Positions 33,019 through 45,250 are shown, numbered from the stretch's first letter. The stretch is DNA of 64,000 nt from Varanus komodoensis (GCF_004798865.1 NW_025335589.1:15800132-15864131), one strand, 5' to 3'. Made by a program: numbers and translations. The notes: generated by a model not told the origin, from the letters alone.

Positions 33019-34089
33019 GTTCAACCTTTTGATACCCTGCTGAGAGAGAGCTATGCCTTCACCCATCCTTCAGTCTGGCTTTAGGGAGAAAACATAAAAA
33101 AATAAAAGGAAGATGTTATCTTTTTTCAAAGCCCAGAAAACATAGAAGCTTATACAATGTTAAGAACACAAGCTACAAGCATAAAGTCCTTGGTGTGGCT
33201 GGGAAGTGAAATTTTTTTTTGATATGTCAAAATGTGCTATACAGTTCTGGGGGGCAAAGGGGAAAAACAAGAGAAAAAAACAATGACCCTCACAGAATTC
33301 CAAATAATGCCAGTTTAACTTACTTAGTTACATGTTATCTAATTGTGTAGAGTCTTAAATTTCAGAGCACACGAAGAGTTTATTGAAGAGAATATGAGCT
33401 AAGAAGGAGAATTTTGGCTTTTCGATTAGCTGTTCTTCAGAGGCATGGGGAGCAAGAACAAAAGCTAACACAGATATGGGAATGAGCACATATATGAACA
33501 TTTGAGATAAATGAAAGCCAGCAACTTAGCAGAGACTATTGTTTTGGCCAATGTGTGATACCCTCAATTTCTGAACCCAGTGGCCTAGCCCCCAAATGCG
33601 AAAATGTAGTTGAAATCCACATTCAAAATGGTGCTACATTTGCTTTATGGAAGAACTGGCTAGTTCTGACTGGACCAACAATTGTGGGGAAATCATGTTT
33701 CGATATATCCTGGGAAACAAAATATCATGTAGCACCTACTCAAGTTTCTTAGCATCATGTGAGGCTATCAGATTGCTTAGGAGGCACAGTGGCTACGGCT
33801 GCATCTGATCCATTGTGTACTTGGACTTCCAGAACACTTCTGACCAAAAGAAAAGGGCAGGGTGCTGAGTAATCTTAGTCACGATGAGATAAGAGGGTAT
33901 TTCCTCTTGTGAATCAGAACTGGCTGAATAAAAGAAAGCAGATACGAATAAATGAACAATGTTCATAATAAAAGTATGCAAGGAGTGTAGTCTTTGAAAG
34001 AGACATCTTGGTGGAACTAATGCTTTTTAACTGATATGCTGGTAGGCTAAGCTTTCAGAGAACTTCAGAGTATTCAGTGTAGTAAAAAC
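33019..34089. other. Unique DNA, nothing recognised
   Basis: Mixed A-rich sequence. The 62-65-codon open stretches have no family resemblance. Confidence 0.5.
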
Positions 34090-34090
34090 A

Positions 34091-34141
<51 letters not shown>
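34090..34141. repeat. (AAAG)n microsatellite, 52 nt
   Basis: Thirteen AAAG units, pure purine on the plus strand. The minus open frame over it is a run of Phe-Leu-Ser codons and is an artefact. Confidence 0.97.
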
Positions 34142-34142
<1 letters not shown>

Positions 34143-34617
34143 GCTCTAAAAGTATATCCCCAGATTTAGCAGATGGGAAATTAAATGCCAAATGTTGTTC
34201 AATGTAAACAAATGCAAAGTGGTGCAAATTAAGACAAAAACTCCTAATCTCATGTATTCACAGGATGAGTTGGTGATGACTGACAAGGGATGAAATTGTG
34301 GCAGTATGACAGATAGCTCAATGAAAATGTTGACACAGTGTGCTCCATTTTAGGGATCTTTATGAAAGGGAATGGAAATAAAGCCTCCAATATTGTCACA
34401 TCTTATACAAATCTGTGATTTGACTCAGAATACTGTATAGATATCTTGGAACTTAAAAAAGATACTGCAGAGAAAAGCAAGCAAAATAACTTAGGAACTG
34501 TTGCAGCTTGGTCTTTTTTATTTTGAAAAAATATTTTTATTTTGAAAAAAGGTAACTGGGGAAGGGGAGATATCTTAAAACATTTTCAGAATTAGGTGTG
34601 TGGACAAAGGGAACAGA

Positions 34618-34643
34618 TCTCTCTCTCTCTCTCTCTCTTTCTC
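34618..34643. repeat. (CT)n microsatellite
   Basis: CT repeats with one TTT interruption, directly upstream of a CR1 fragment. Confidence 0.9.
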
Positions 34644-34654
34644 ATACTAGAACT

Positions 34655-35095
34655 CAGGATTATCTAGATAAGCAGAATGATGAGAAAATTAGTTCTGACA
34701 AAAGGAACCACTTCCATGAGCAATACATAGATAACATATGGCAAGACATGGTGATGGCCACCCACAAGGAAACTTTTTATTTGGGTATTTTTATTTTATT
34801 TATTTGGGTATTTTTACCCCATCCGATTATGTTGTGGGTCTCTGGACGGCTTTTAAGAGCAAATTATACAAATTCAAGGAGCATAGGGCTACTAGTCGTC
34901 CCAGTTATGCATCTCCTCCGGAACCAGGGGCAGCATGTTGGAGAACACCAGCTGAGGGTGGATTATTGCTATCATGTCCAGCTTGTGGGCTTCCCATGGG
35001 GACCTGGCTGGCCATGGGATGAAACAGGAACCAGGATTCTCGACTGGATAAACCTTTGGTCTGGTCCAGTAGTGCTGTTATGATGTCATGTTTGT
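34655..35095 (+). mobile_element. CR1-like LINE 3' end with an internal insert
   Basis: The left part has ATGGCAAGACATGGTGATGGCC in place of the usual GGTGATGGCC line. The right part has CTTGTGGGCTTCCCATGGGG, GACTGGATAAACCTTTGGTC and TGGTCCAGTAGTGCTG near the 3' end. Between them (34777-34870) lies AT-rich DNA with a 17-base direct repeat (TTATTTGGGTATTTTTA at 34777 and 34800) that looks like a SINE-tail piece. The 161-codon open frame across the CT run and this LINE is not a gene. Confidence 0.75.
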
Positions 35096-35239
35096 ACACT
35101 GTTGGTCCATCTTCAGGGCTGGTCCACTCTCTGCAAGATTTTAGACAGGTGTTCTTCTTAGTCTTACCTGGAGCTGCTAGAAATTGAACATACGATCTTT
35201 TTATGCAAGGCAGGTGTTCTGTCAATCTGATTTTTCATA

Positions 35240-35560
35240 TACAGTCAAATAGTTAATATTTGACATTTGAGTGAAACTAGGTGATATTGTTGCTGTTGTT
35301 TAGGTGCTTGCCATTAAGCAGTGTTGTATGAGCTTAGCTGTCTTAACAAATGATGGTTTGTTGACTACAAATGATCTACAACAAGAACCCATGTTTTGTT
35401 GGTGGGTTTACCTGTTTCTGGTTAACAAACCATGGTTTGCTAGCATGGCTAGGTTCACATAACACAACATCCTGCATTTAAAAAATTCACAGTTCACCAA
35501 AAACTCATACTCAGCCCATACTTAGCCTTGAATGTAGCATGTCATGCTGTTTAAACTCAG
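35240..35560. mobile_element. Degenerate MITE rich in AACCATGGTTTG inverted words
   Basis: Contains GATGGTTTGTTGACTAC, AACAAACCATGGTTTGC and GGCTAGGTTCACATAACAC. These self-complementary words recur, diverged, at 39125-39380 and 44985-45250, which defines a dispersed family. The form suits a non-autonomous hAT-type element. No transposase is present. Confidence 0.5.
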
Positions 35561-38042
35561 GCAGTATTATAGTACTGTGAAGAAAGAACTATGTACTTTC
35601 CCATGGACTGTACTTAGGTACAAAATAATAGAGTTCAAAGCAAAATTCTGTATTTCTACAGTATCTTTAGGATTGAGATCAGTGAATTTTTTAATGTTGT
35701 ACCTATTACAGTGAGTGAGTAGAGAAGAAGGAGCAAGGATATAATGAATTCCGCATACTTTTGTGGGGGTAAGGTCACTTCACTTCCCATTATAATTTTC
35801 TCTCTGGTTTTATGTTGATAACACCAAATTTGAAGGTTTATTAGTGGCAATAAGAAAAAAATAGAGTTCCTTAATTTAGTACCTTTCATGGGATTGAATT
35901 GGATGCTTCCATTCATTTACATTTTGTTAGAGGAAACATGAGCACTGATTTTGACATTGAAATTAGTTTGGAACACATTTACAAGCACTTTTTAAAATGT
36001 CTTATTATCATCTCAGTAATTGCACATCTCCACTGCTTAGACAAAATGTCAAAGAAGGTTTTATTGCATGCATTTGTTACTTCATGCATATGCTGTAGTA
36101 AATCTTTGTTGATTAGTTTACTTGTTCATTTGATGGTCAAACCATTCAGTAAAGAAAAACTAGTGCCAGTCTATTATGTTGAAAAATGATTTCATTGCTT
36201 TATTACACAACTTTGGAAGAAATTAATTTGTCACATACTTGACAAAAGGTTAATGTGATCATTGGTCTTTTTGAATTTGCACTAATCAGAATATCCAGTG
36301 TAATCTAATGTGTCTACCTACAGGGCATATATCACCACAATATTGATATTGCATATATTTAATTAAAGGAAACACGAAGAAGAATATTTATATTCTGGTG
36401 AGAGTCAGTTACATTCATGCACTTGTGTTCTTAGCCTTATAGTTCAGTCCTACATAGCCTGCTGTCTTTCGTGTATCTTCCTTTGATGCTTTCCCGTTCA
36501 ACATGTTAAAATCGAAATATCACTTCTAAAGCCTAGCTCTAATGAACCTGTAAACCTGTGGTTGGACTGTACTATCTTAAGCTACAAGTAGGAACTCACA
36601 CAATGGTGTATTTTTTTCATTGAAATAAATCTTCTCAGACATGGAAAACTACTTTTCTGAGACATGGGTTGTAGCCTAACGTTTATCTCATTGTGCTGAT
36701 ATCCATAAATTGGTAAGTGAACAGTCCCTGTGTCACATGTGGACCACTCAAATTATAGCCTAATTTGGTTTTGTACACCAAGTCTAGGTTATATCATATT
36801 TGACAGGAAATTCCTTCTCAGGTCCCACCTAGCTATTCAACGGGACGCTGGGAGTAATCAGGCATTTTTCTTAACAGAAAGAAGGTCATTCATGACTTTG
36901 CCAGGACTCTTCAGGCAATCTCCAACAATATACCTAGATCTGTTAACTCTCTCTTACCCAAGCTTCCAATTTGGAACAAATCCTGAATTTTAATAACTGC
37001 CAGAGGGGGACTAGCATTAAATATTGCTTAGTGTCACATTCCCTATTCTCTTTACCTCTATTCAGACATTCTGCATTTCGGTACAGTAAATGCATGCAAA
37101 GCTGGAGCAGGCCGACTCCTCCTGTCATTCCATCACTGGAAAATCTGCTTTCAAAAATGCATGGAGAGCATGAAAAGATACCTTAGGCACTTCACTTCAG
37201 AAATTGTCCTGTATGAGCAGGGAGTCGCAAAGACAAGCAAAGGAACAGATTTACTGCATTTACAGCAGGGAGATGTCGAATAATTGTAAAGGACTCTTTC
37301 CAGAAAATCTAACAAAGCATTGTCTCTGTGACATGAGCTATTGTGCATAGATCTATGGTAACTTAAGAAAGAATCACACTACTGCTGCAGGCATGAAATA
37401 CTGTTATATTTCCCTTTCTAGCATATGCCACATACGGCTCCTACAATAGGCCATGAGTATCAGTGGACAATATGCTGTTGCATATCTAAAAGCAGACTGA
37501 GTAAAAAGGGCACAGCTGAGATACATAGTATAACAGCCTTTAGTCAAATTTCATCCTGCTGGCTTCATCCAAATTGACACTAATATTTCAAAATTCAGGA
37601 CATGTCATTGGAGATGCTTCAGATTCCTCTGGCAGACTTCTTTGTTTAGCATGCCACTGAAGACAAACGCCAGTCCGTTGTGAATGGTTCCTTCCATTTG
37701 ACATTGATTTCTTGCTTCTGCGTTACTAGTTTCATTTTAAGCATGTCAATTTTGTTTTGTTCTTTTTCCATCTGTCATTTGCAAGCTTCTTTACATAATT
37801 GCTCCACTATTTTAACTCTTTTCTTTAGTCCTGATCTTTTTGTTATGCTGCGCCAATATGTTGCATCCTCTTTTGTCCTGCTCTGTTGCTTGCACCATGT
37901 ACTATTCTTCTTCTGGGACTCTTTCTCCTTCTGTGTTTCCTTTCCTGTTCTCCCTGATAAATCCTTCTCAATCCCCTAGGGCTGATCTATCTTCTGCCTT
38001 TTGGCTCATACCACAAGTTCCTTAGAGAAAACAACATATTTT
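35561..38042. other. Unique DNA, partly conserved-looking
   Basis: 35900-36420 is repeat-poor and AT-rich with a 96-codon plus frame of no recognised family. 37680-37990 is pyrimidine-rich with CTTTTTCC-type runs. No exon could be supported. Confidence 0.4.
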
Positions 38043-38043
38043 A

Positions 38044-38157
38044 ATCTTTCTCATAAGACATGTTCTTTATTATATATGATACCTGATATTGTACATGGAA
38101 TAACAGCAATAAACACTGGTGTTTATATGTTTATAGAGAAAATCCTATGAGAAAGAT
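38044..38157. repeat. Nested inverted repeat
   Basis: Outer arms ATCTTTCTCATA (38044-38055) and its complement (38146-38157) match 12 of 12. An inner 8-bp hairpin (ATAAACAC, TG, GTGTTTAT) lies at 38109-38126. It could be a very short foldback element. Confidence 0.7.
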
Positions 38158-38242
38158 GAAAATAGCATATTTTATTAGCAAAGGATTGAAATATCATTTA
38201 CATAATAAATTTTCCTAGTATTTAGATAATATTTTACAATAT

Positions 38243-38320
38243 TTATTTATTTTAAACATTTATTCCCTGTCTTTATCCAGAACTGGTCCTAAGACCACTT
38301 AAATTGAATATATTTGGCAT
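38243..38320 (-). repeat. SINE/LINE tail fragment, reverse oriented
   Basis: TATTTATTTTAAACATTTATTCC followed by CCAGAACTGGTCCTAAGACCAC resembles the reversed tail of the squamate tRNA-derived SINE. Short and decayed. Confidence 0.45.
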
Positions 38321-38939
38321 ACATTATTTTAGCAATCCTCACAGAATAATTATTCAAAATTAGTAGCAATATTATTGAACTACATGGATAGGTGAGAATT
38401 AAAATATGTTCAATTATTTTTATAAGGACCTACTTAAATTTGGGGTTGTTGGGGCTTTTTTGCATGCAGGATGGAGGAAACAACTTAAGAGTTTAAAATT
38501 TGAATCTGCAATAATGTGAAATTGGCATTTTTGTCTCTGCGGAAAGAGGATTCAGAGTGCTTTGATCTTGAAAAGTCTGTGTATTCCATCCTGACTGTGA
38601 TGCTATATGAGGGGTCACCTCTTTCTTGTGACAGGCAGTACAACCTGGCGCTCTCCATACTAGGAATAGCAGTACCTATTGTATTTGGGTGAGAATTTCC
38701 TTTGGGATTTCATTGTTCCACAAGAACTTATCAAAATCACCAACTGTTTCACAAGATGGCAATGACTTCAGAATTAAAAGGAACACATGCAGAAAATAGT
38801 GATACTGAGAAATTCATCCATCTCTAAAGTATAGACAGAAGACTGGGACTGAGTAATAATGACTCGGTTTTCATGCAATGACCTTCTAGAGTTGAGTGCT
38901 GTTGTTGCTCCATTGCATATCCTGCCTATTATCTTCTTG
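38321..38939. other. Unique DNA
   Basis: No recognised repeat, exon or RNA gene. Confidence 0.5.
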
Positions 38940-39122
38940 TGAGGAGCCAAGGTGGCTTAGATTGCTTCATTTTATTCTCAGAACAACAGCCCTGTGGAGA
39001 AGTTTAGGCGAAGAATGAATGATTGGCCCAAAGTCACCCAGTTAGCTTCATGGCTAAGTGGAGATTAGAAATGAGATCTCTCAGGTCTTCAACACTTTAA
39101 GTGCCATACGACACTGGCCCTC
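38940..39122 (-). mobile_element. tRNA-derived squamate SINE, reverse oriented
   Basis: AAGGTGGCTTAG, CTCAGAACAACAGCCCTGTGG, TTGGCCCAAAGTCACCCAGTTAG, TTCATGGCTAAGTGGAG and the decayed head ACACTTTAAGTGCCATACGACACTGG occur in reverse order. Nearly full length. Confidence 0.8.
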
Positions 39123-39124
39123 TG

Positions 39125-39380
39125 ATGTCATTTAATTATGGGTTGTTGAATTGTAGATTGTTGCTGTATGTGAACTCTGCACTATGGTTTATATATGAGT
39201 TGTTAACCACAAACAGTGCAGGAAGGAACATATGGTTAGCTGTTGGGTTGTGAACTCATAGTTCTTAGTTATCAACCAATAGTTAAATCATAGAGCAGAA
39301 TTTACCCATGATACTAACCCACAATTTAGCAACAAACTCATGATTCAGTGACAACCCATACTAATCCCACACCCTGACTT
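39125..39380. mobile_element. Degenerate MITE, second copy of the 35240 family
   Basis: Recurring TGGGTTGTTGAATTG, GAGTTGTTAACCAC and GGGTTGTGAACTCATAG on the left, with complementary ACAACCCATAC and CAACAAACTCATG words on the right. The whole forms an imperfect foldback. Confidence 0.5.
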
Positions 39381-40299
39381 GCATTACTAATACATTAAGT
39401 AAGTGTCTTCTATGAAGCACCTAGTTGGCTTGTGAGTGAACTCACATTTGAACTGTCAGCTTTTCACATATGCTACAACAGACCAGAGAAAAGGTAGACT
39501 GAGGTGGAGGGCTCCTTGCAGGGCTCCTTGCAGACCATCTAGTCTGCTCAGTGCAGACATCCATTGCTACAGTATCTGCAACAGAAGTTTCTGCTTCATG
39601 ACCAATACCAAGGGGGTCTCCAATCACCCTTAAGTAATAGGTTGCATTGTACAACTCTTCTTATCATCAGGAAGTTTCCTTGAATATTCAGCTGAATTTA
39701 CACTTACTCAGATTAAGTCCATCATAGCTAAGCCTGCTATTTAGGATTGGAAAGAAAAAGTCTTTGCCTTCTGCTTATAAAAGCCCTGTATTTTAAATAA
39801 CTCATGGTTGTTTTACTGTAAAGGGTATCATATCAGTCTGTAAGATCTCTATTCATTAAGTCACGTTTTAATGACTATTAATGAATCTAGGCAATTTTGA
39901 CCTATTAGGTGGAAGTATCCATTGACACAAGATATTCTTAAGTCTACTGGAAATATGAAATCATGGATTATCCATTAACTAACCTTCTGCTTTACATCAT
40001 ATATGAACTCCTCTACAGATTAGCAGAGATCATAAAGGTACACTGAAAAGAAGCAGATTGCAGAGGCAAACAAGAAACCTCACACCAGATTCAGGGGTGT
40101 TTGTACAAATCAAGGATTAATTTTAGTAAATTATCTTGTTATGCTTCTGAACTTGCCCATGCAGATAAAAACAGTTATATGAGATAATATTAATATGTTC
40201 AACTTGAATGCTGCCTCTGATGGTTTCTTTGTCATCAGTTATGGGTAAATATAAAATCTAGGCTTTTGAGAAACTGGTATAAAGCCTTATTCACTGATC
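39381..40299. other. Unique DNA with a 12-bp tandem repeat
   Basis: GGCTCCTTGCAG is repeated exactly at 39510-39521 and 39522-39533. Nothing else is recognised. Confidence 0.55.
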
Positions 40300-40465
40300 C
40301 TCCAGATCAGCCTTCCCTAGCCTGGTGCCCTTTAAATATGTTGAAATATATCTTTTAGCATTCTCTGCCAGCATAACTAATGGCATCCCAGTGAAAGGAT
40401 AGACATTGCAGTCCAACACATCTGGAGGGCATCTGGAGGGCATCACATTGGAGAAGGTTTCTCCA
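40300..40465. mobile_element. Palindromic MITE (probable hAT type)
   Basis: Left arm CCTTCCCTAGCCTGGTGCCC, then TTAAATATGTTGAAAT. Right arm GCAGTCCAACACATCTGGAGGGC with a second CATCTGGAGGG, an 11-bp duplication. This is the common reptile foldback element with GCCCTCCAGATGTGTTGGACT arms, about 165 bp and diverged on the left side. Confidence 0.6.
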
Positions 40466-41009
40466 GATCATTCTGGAAAATCATGTATGTCCTAGGCCAG
40501 TTTCACACTGAGACTACTTACAAGGATGTTTCCCTTCCTGCTAAAAGAGTTGTGCAACAAAGTAGGTACTACTGGGTACAAACCAGAAATTCCACTCTGA
40601 CCATTCCTGCTTTGCTGACTTGTTCCTTCACCCAGTTAATCCTATTAACTGACCCCCCAGCCCCCACTCCCAACTGGATTGTCTTTTCAAAATACCTGTG
40701 ACAAATATTTGACCCACACGCCTTTGTTTTTGGCAAGACACCTGCATCAACATAGGTTGCCTTGCAAACACTTACTCATGTTATAGTTACTGTCCTTCTT
40801 CATTTCTATCATAAGTGTATCTCTCTCATAATATTAAAAATTCATAAAGCAGCAGGTGAGATAATAAGGTATATTAATGTAGGATGTATTGAAGTTTGAA
40901 TCAGTTTGATCCAAACAAAACTTCATAACTGACGTATTTGGGCTGATAGACTATGAACTTTTGATTGAACTGCTCATTGCCTGGGAAAATGCAAAATATG
41001 TTTCAGATT
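40466..41009. other. Unique DNA
   Basis: No repeats placed. A C-rich patch lies near 40651-40672. Confidence 0.5.
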
Positions 41010-41250
41010 AGAAAGTTTGGAAAAGAAAGAATAACTGCTAGAGTATTGTTCATTCGACTGTCACAAGAAGATGACAAAATATAGCAAGAAATAGTAAACC
41101 TGTGCAAAGAAGCAGATGCTGTTCTGTTGGAAGGGATGTACGCCTCAGAAAAGCTGACAAGTAATGAAGTAAATATATTACTTCCCAAAATCATAGCTGA
41201 GAATAAAGGGAAAAAATACTTACTTGCTAAAGACATACCATTCTGCTGAA
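41010..41250 (+). other. Possible decayed coding remnant, origin unknown
   Basis: In the plus frame that starts near 41083, about 55 codons are open with a balanced, protein-like composition (Leu, Glu, Ala, Lys, Asn, Ile, including EADAVLLEGMYASEKL). The surrounding DNA gives low-complexity translations. I do not recognise the protein, and no splice sites or other exons are evident. It may be a fragment of a processed pseudogene or of an old element, or simply chance. Confidence 0.2.
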
Positions 41251-44200
41251 AGGAAATGTGTCAGCAGTTCAAACGAAATAATGTAAATATGAGAAGTAAA
41301 TATGAGAATTTGAGGATATTCCACTTATCCTCAAGGAAGCCAACACTTGTTCTGACAGGATGCTATATAGAAAATAGCACCAGACCTCAATTAATTCTCT
41401 GCTTTGCTTTTCTTCCAGGTCAGAAATGTCAGATGCTTTTATTTTTTTTAAATGCTCATAAAATGAAACTTAAAATGTTTGAAATTTCATTTTGCTTTCA
41501 AATGCTTTAGATTTTGTGTGCTCATTCCTCTTATATCATGAAGATTTTGACGATAAAAAGACACACCTGATCAGAGATTTCTATCTTAAAATTATATGTG
41601 TTGATACCATATAATTATTACCATATAATACCAGGAATTTTGTAACCTTGAGTCTTATAAATTCCTGGAGTTCAGCATAGGATGTGTTACCTGCTGATTT
41701 AAAATCACAGTAAGTACCTATATCCCATATAATAATATTCATAAACAAGAACAAATAGTCACAGCCTGTAATTTGCCTCTTTAACCTAGATTTTTCTTTT
41801 CTCTTAGTCAGATGTCTCAGCCATACTTCTTGACCCCAAGACACAGTCCTGCAGAGATCTAGATTTTTCTTTTCCTCCACGTGACCCCTTCAGTTCATGA
41901 CACAGTAACCAGTAATTAAAAGTAAGGAGCAAGACAAGCAAGGCTTTATGTAATTCATTATTTTTAACATATTTACCCTTCTTTTACAAGGGATGCACTT
42001 GAGGCAGCTGCTTGCATCAAGCTTTTGGAAAACCAACATCCTACAAAATCTATATAAATATTCAAACAGAACAAGTGCAAAAGATGAATGGAATCAGGAC
42101 AATGATACAGGCACCATGGGGAGCGCTAAAGACCTGCCAAAACAAGACATTTTATAGACAGCAGTGGAAAAATTCTTCTTGTCTGCCTTTTGGCTAGAAA
42201 AATAAAATCTGTAGAATAATGAAATCTAGATAGGGAATAAAAAGAAAAGTGGCTTTACTTTGTAATATTGAATGTTAATACAAACTTTTTCTTTTTGCAC
42301 TTCCAGGTTTATTCTTTGTCAGTGCCAAGTCTTTTGCTTCATGGAAAAAAATCTATATGTATTTTTGTGCACAATTTTCAAATGGACACATTAGTTGATG
42401 TCCCAACTTAATAAAAGTTCAGTGCACTTTTTAGACATGAAGAATTTTTGTGCAATTTTCAAATATATGCAGGTTTTTTTTCATTCAATGATTTTTTTCT
42501 CTTTTGTAGCTATGTACACACTGATGTCCACAAACTGTCTGTTTCTGCAGGTGGTGTGGTTAGGTAAAGCCATTAAAACTTCAGCAGGGAAAAAGGATAA
42601 CACATCCTTAACATAATGTGTTCCATTACCCTTGAGTATGTCCAGTAGCATATATTAGATGCTCTGATGCACTAAGGGAAATGGATGTTGTATCAGCTCC
42701 CAGTTTTGGTGGTCTCGCACATGGCACTTTCACGAAGTCCCCTCCTCTTCTTCCTTGTCATTCCCTCTGAGCCCAGTCATATGTTCTGTCCTTTTATGCC
42801 CAATGCACACCTGCCCAGACAGAAAGAGAGCACAAGAGAAGGGACGTGGAAGGTGCTGCTCCAACTCCTAACTTTTGATAGTGCTTGCATTTTAAGAGAG
42901 TGTAGGTATACAGGCAATAGCAAGAAGAAGTGACAGGACTGCCGGGAAGTTGGCTTCAGCAGGTGCCCTAACCTAATCCTGAGGCACTTACCCATTGTGA
43001 TGGGAGAGACAGAAACTTGAACTCTGAACTCTGCTTTTCTACTTCTTTAGGGTTATTTTACTTAAAAAACAACTCCCCAAAGGGCTATTTTTTAATCCTG
43101 TAAAACTGTAAACTAGACATCAGACAAGAAGCACTTTAAATTGTAACTAGTGAATTAGCTAATAATACAACATGGTGGGTGGTAAATGAGCTAATAAAAT
43201 ATGTAATATACTTCTATGTTGGAGTCCAAAATCAAGTGTTAAAAAAACATTTACCATTGCATTTTTGGTAATTTGTCTAAGCTGCTTGGCAGGAGGTGAG
43301 TGCATTGGAGTATATCAGAAATTATTGTGGAAACCATCTCATCATTTCTACCAGTAACAAAAGAAAACTCAAAGACACTTTCCTATAAACCTTATTTTTG
43401 AGGGGTTTCTTAAATACAGTGATTAGCAATAGGTGTTCATCTGAAGATAAAAAGTTGCAAGAGCACCTTCTGAAAGCTTCACTGCCTGCAGGTGAGCATT
43501 GCGCTGACTGACCTAGACTACACACACATGCACAGCACCTGTTTTATTCTAAATCAGAAAATGGCTTGTGCAGTGCATGCACTTGTAACTTCTGCTCTGC
43601 CTGCACAATATTTGGTAACACAACACGTTAAAAGGCAACATTCTAAAATTACAAGCTGCACTCTGTTTGAGCCTGAGAAATCCAGTCTGCTTCTTTGGAT
43701 GTGGAAGGCAGCTGTAGAGACAACAATCAGGGTTCAAATGAACGGCATCTTTGCTAGAATAGTATCTCGTTCAGACAGGAAAGCCATAATAGGATTAGCT
43801 TCACCCAGGCAATTCTGTCTTTCACTTCTTTGTTTCAATCTGGTTCTAATAGGGTGATCTGAATTCTCAGGTGAAGTTGTAAAATTCTCAGGAGATCCAG
43901 GCTCATAGACATGTATGCAAAACAGTTTTTGTGCTCAGAAGTTAAATATCCCCACTCCTTCTGGTCATAGATATCTCTAAGCCCACCTCCATGGCTGATG
44001 ATTCCTTTCTCCAAGCCATGACTTTCTCCCTGCCTTTCCTTTATTTCATGACTTAATGGCACCAATCATAAAGTCTATCTTATGCTGATACCCTGGCTTT
44101 TTTCAGTATTTGGCCAAAACCTGGCTGGTATGCCAAAGAAATTACTTGTAGACTTTTGCTGTGCTAGGCTTGGAGAGAAAGAAGAGGTGATACTTTTTGT

Positions 44201-44359
44201 GGCACCAGTTTTTCTTGGTGAAAGAATCACTAAATTCATACATTAGAAAGCCTTGAATAGGGATCTTGGTTTCCTGGCTCATTACAGCAGTCGGCAGCCC
44301 CTGCTGGTTAATGTATTGTGTGTGTGTGTGTGTAAAGAAAGAGAGTGAACAAAAGGGGG
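41251..44359. other. Unique DNA, nothing recognised
   Basis: Mostly AT-rich unique sequence. 43240-43860 has a more complex texture and overlapping open frames on both strands (up to 121 codons, plus, 43492-43857) but no recognisable domain. A (GT)8 run lies at 44317-44333. Confidence 0.45.
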
Positions 44360-44495
44360 TAGTTCTTCACACAACACATAATTAACCTATGGAATTCAGT
44401 CACAGGGGATGCAATAGCCACCAGCATAAATGGCTTTAAACAGGGAATACTTGTGCTAACAGAGGATAAATCTATCAGTGGTTGTTTGTTACAAC
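44360..44495 (+). mobile_element. CR1-like LINE fragment (TCTTCTTATG lineage)
   Basis: AGTTCTTCACACAACACATAATTAACCTATGGAATTC, ATGGCTTTAAACAGGG and ACAGAGGATAAATCTATCAGTGG are standard words of this lineage's 3' region on the plus strand. The terminal part is absent. Confidence 0.75.
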
Positions 44496-44734
44496 AACTA
44501 GGAACAACCTGATTACTATCTTTCTGCTTTCTGTTTTCCCCTGGGAACTGGTTGTCCTACTGTTAGAATCAGAGTCCTGGGTTAGAAAGAATAATCATCC
44601 AGAATGGCAGTTCATAAGTTCATACGCACTTACGAAAGCAGCTCAGATCCTAAATTCCCTTTTGAATGGAGATACCTGAACTTTGGGAAGGGCTGCAGCA
44701 ATTTTGCATGAATGAGGTTCTATGTTTAGTCCAT

Positions 44735-44887
44735 GGCATATGAGGCTCTCCCACATTAGAGACATTCAAAAAGAAACTGGAAAGCTATCAGAGTGGGATG
44801 GTGTAAATTGGTGTTCTGCAACAGCAGGGGGTTGGAACTGAGGGCCTTTATGGCCCCTTCCAGCTCTACTGGTCTATGATTCCATGA
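44735..44887 (+). mobile_element. CR1 LINE 3' tail (ATTCTATG lineage)
   Basis: GAGACATTCAAAAAGAAACTGG, GCAACAGCAGGGGGTTGGAAC, GGCCCCTTCCAGCTCTACTGG and the ending TCTATGATTCCATGA. It lies 240 bases downstream of the other lineage's fragment in the same orientation. Confidence 0.85.
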
Positions 44888-44914
44888 CCCTGGGATGCAT
44901 CTGCCAGTCAGTGT

Positions 44915-45250
44915 TAGGGATGGATAAACAATTGATAGATTTCCAATTTCAATGGTTCTCCAAAACTTGATTCAGACAGCATAATAACCTATACTCAAGG
45001 GCTGCTGAAGGGTTGTTGCTCAACCGTGGATTATTTTTGAAAAGTGCTTATTGTGTTGTCTGAGCCCAGCCAAGATAGCAAAACATGGCTTGTTAATTAT
45101 GAACAACCAATGAAGAGAATGCCTGGTTTGTTGTTGGGTTGTGAACTGTGGATTTTCAATCATGATTTGTTATCTTAGCTGAGTCCAAATAACACATTAA
45201 CCCACTTTTCTACAACAAACCATTGATCAGCAGTCTGAACACAGTCTGAA
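44915..45250. mobile_element. Degenerate MITEs, third copy of the 35240 family
   Basis: GTTGTTGCTCAACCGTGG, CATGGCTTGTTAATTATG, TTGTTGTTGGGTTGTGAACTG and CTACAACAAACCATTG are the self-complementary words of the family. The first 70 bases (GTTAGGGATGG...) look like the end of a separate short element. Confidence 0.45.

Noticed and set aside
32641-33066. 141-codon minus-strand open frame, with a similar 129-codon one at 21917-22306
   Set aside because: Both are the reverse translation of Sauria SINE copies, which is why their peptides look alike. They are not a protein family.
34598-35083. 161-codon open frame
   Set aside because: It starts in a (CT)n microsatellite and runs through a CR1 3' end, so it is not a gene.
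37680-37990. Exon with polypyrimidine tract and splice acceptor
   Set aside because: Pyrimidine-rich runs are present but no open frame of recognisable protein follows an AG.
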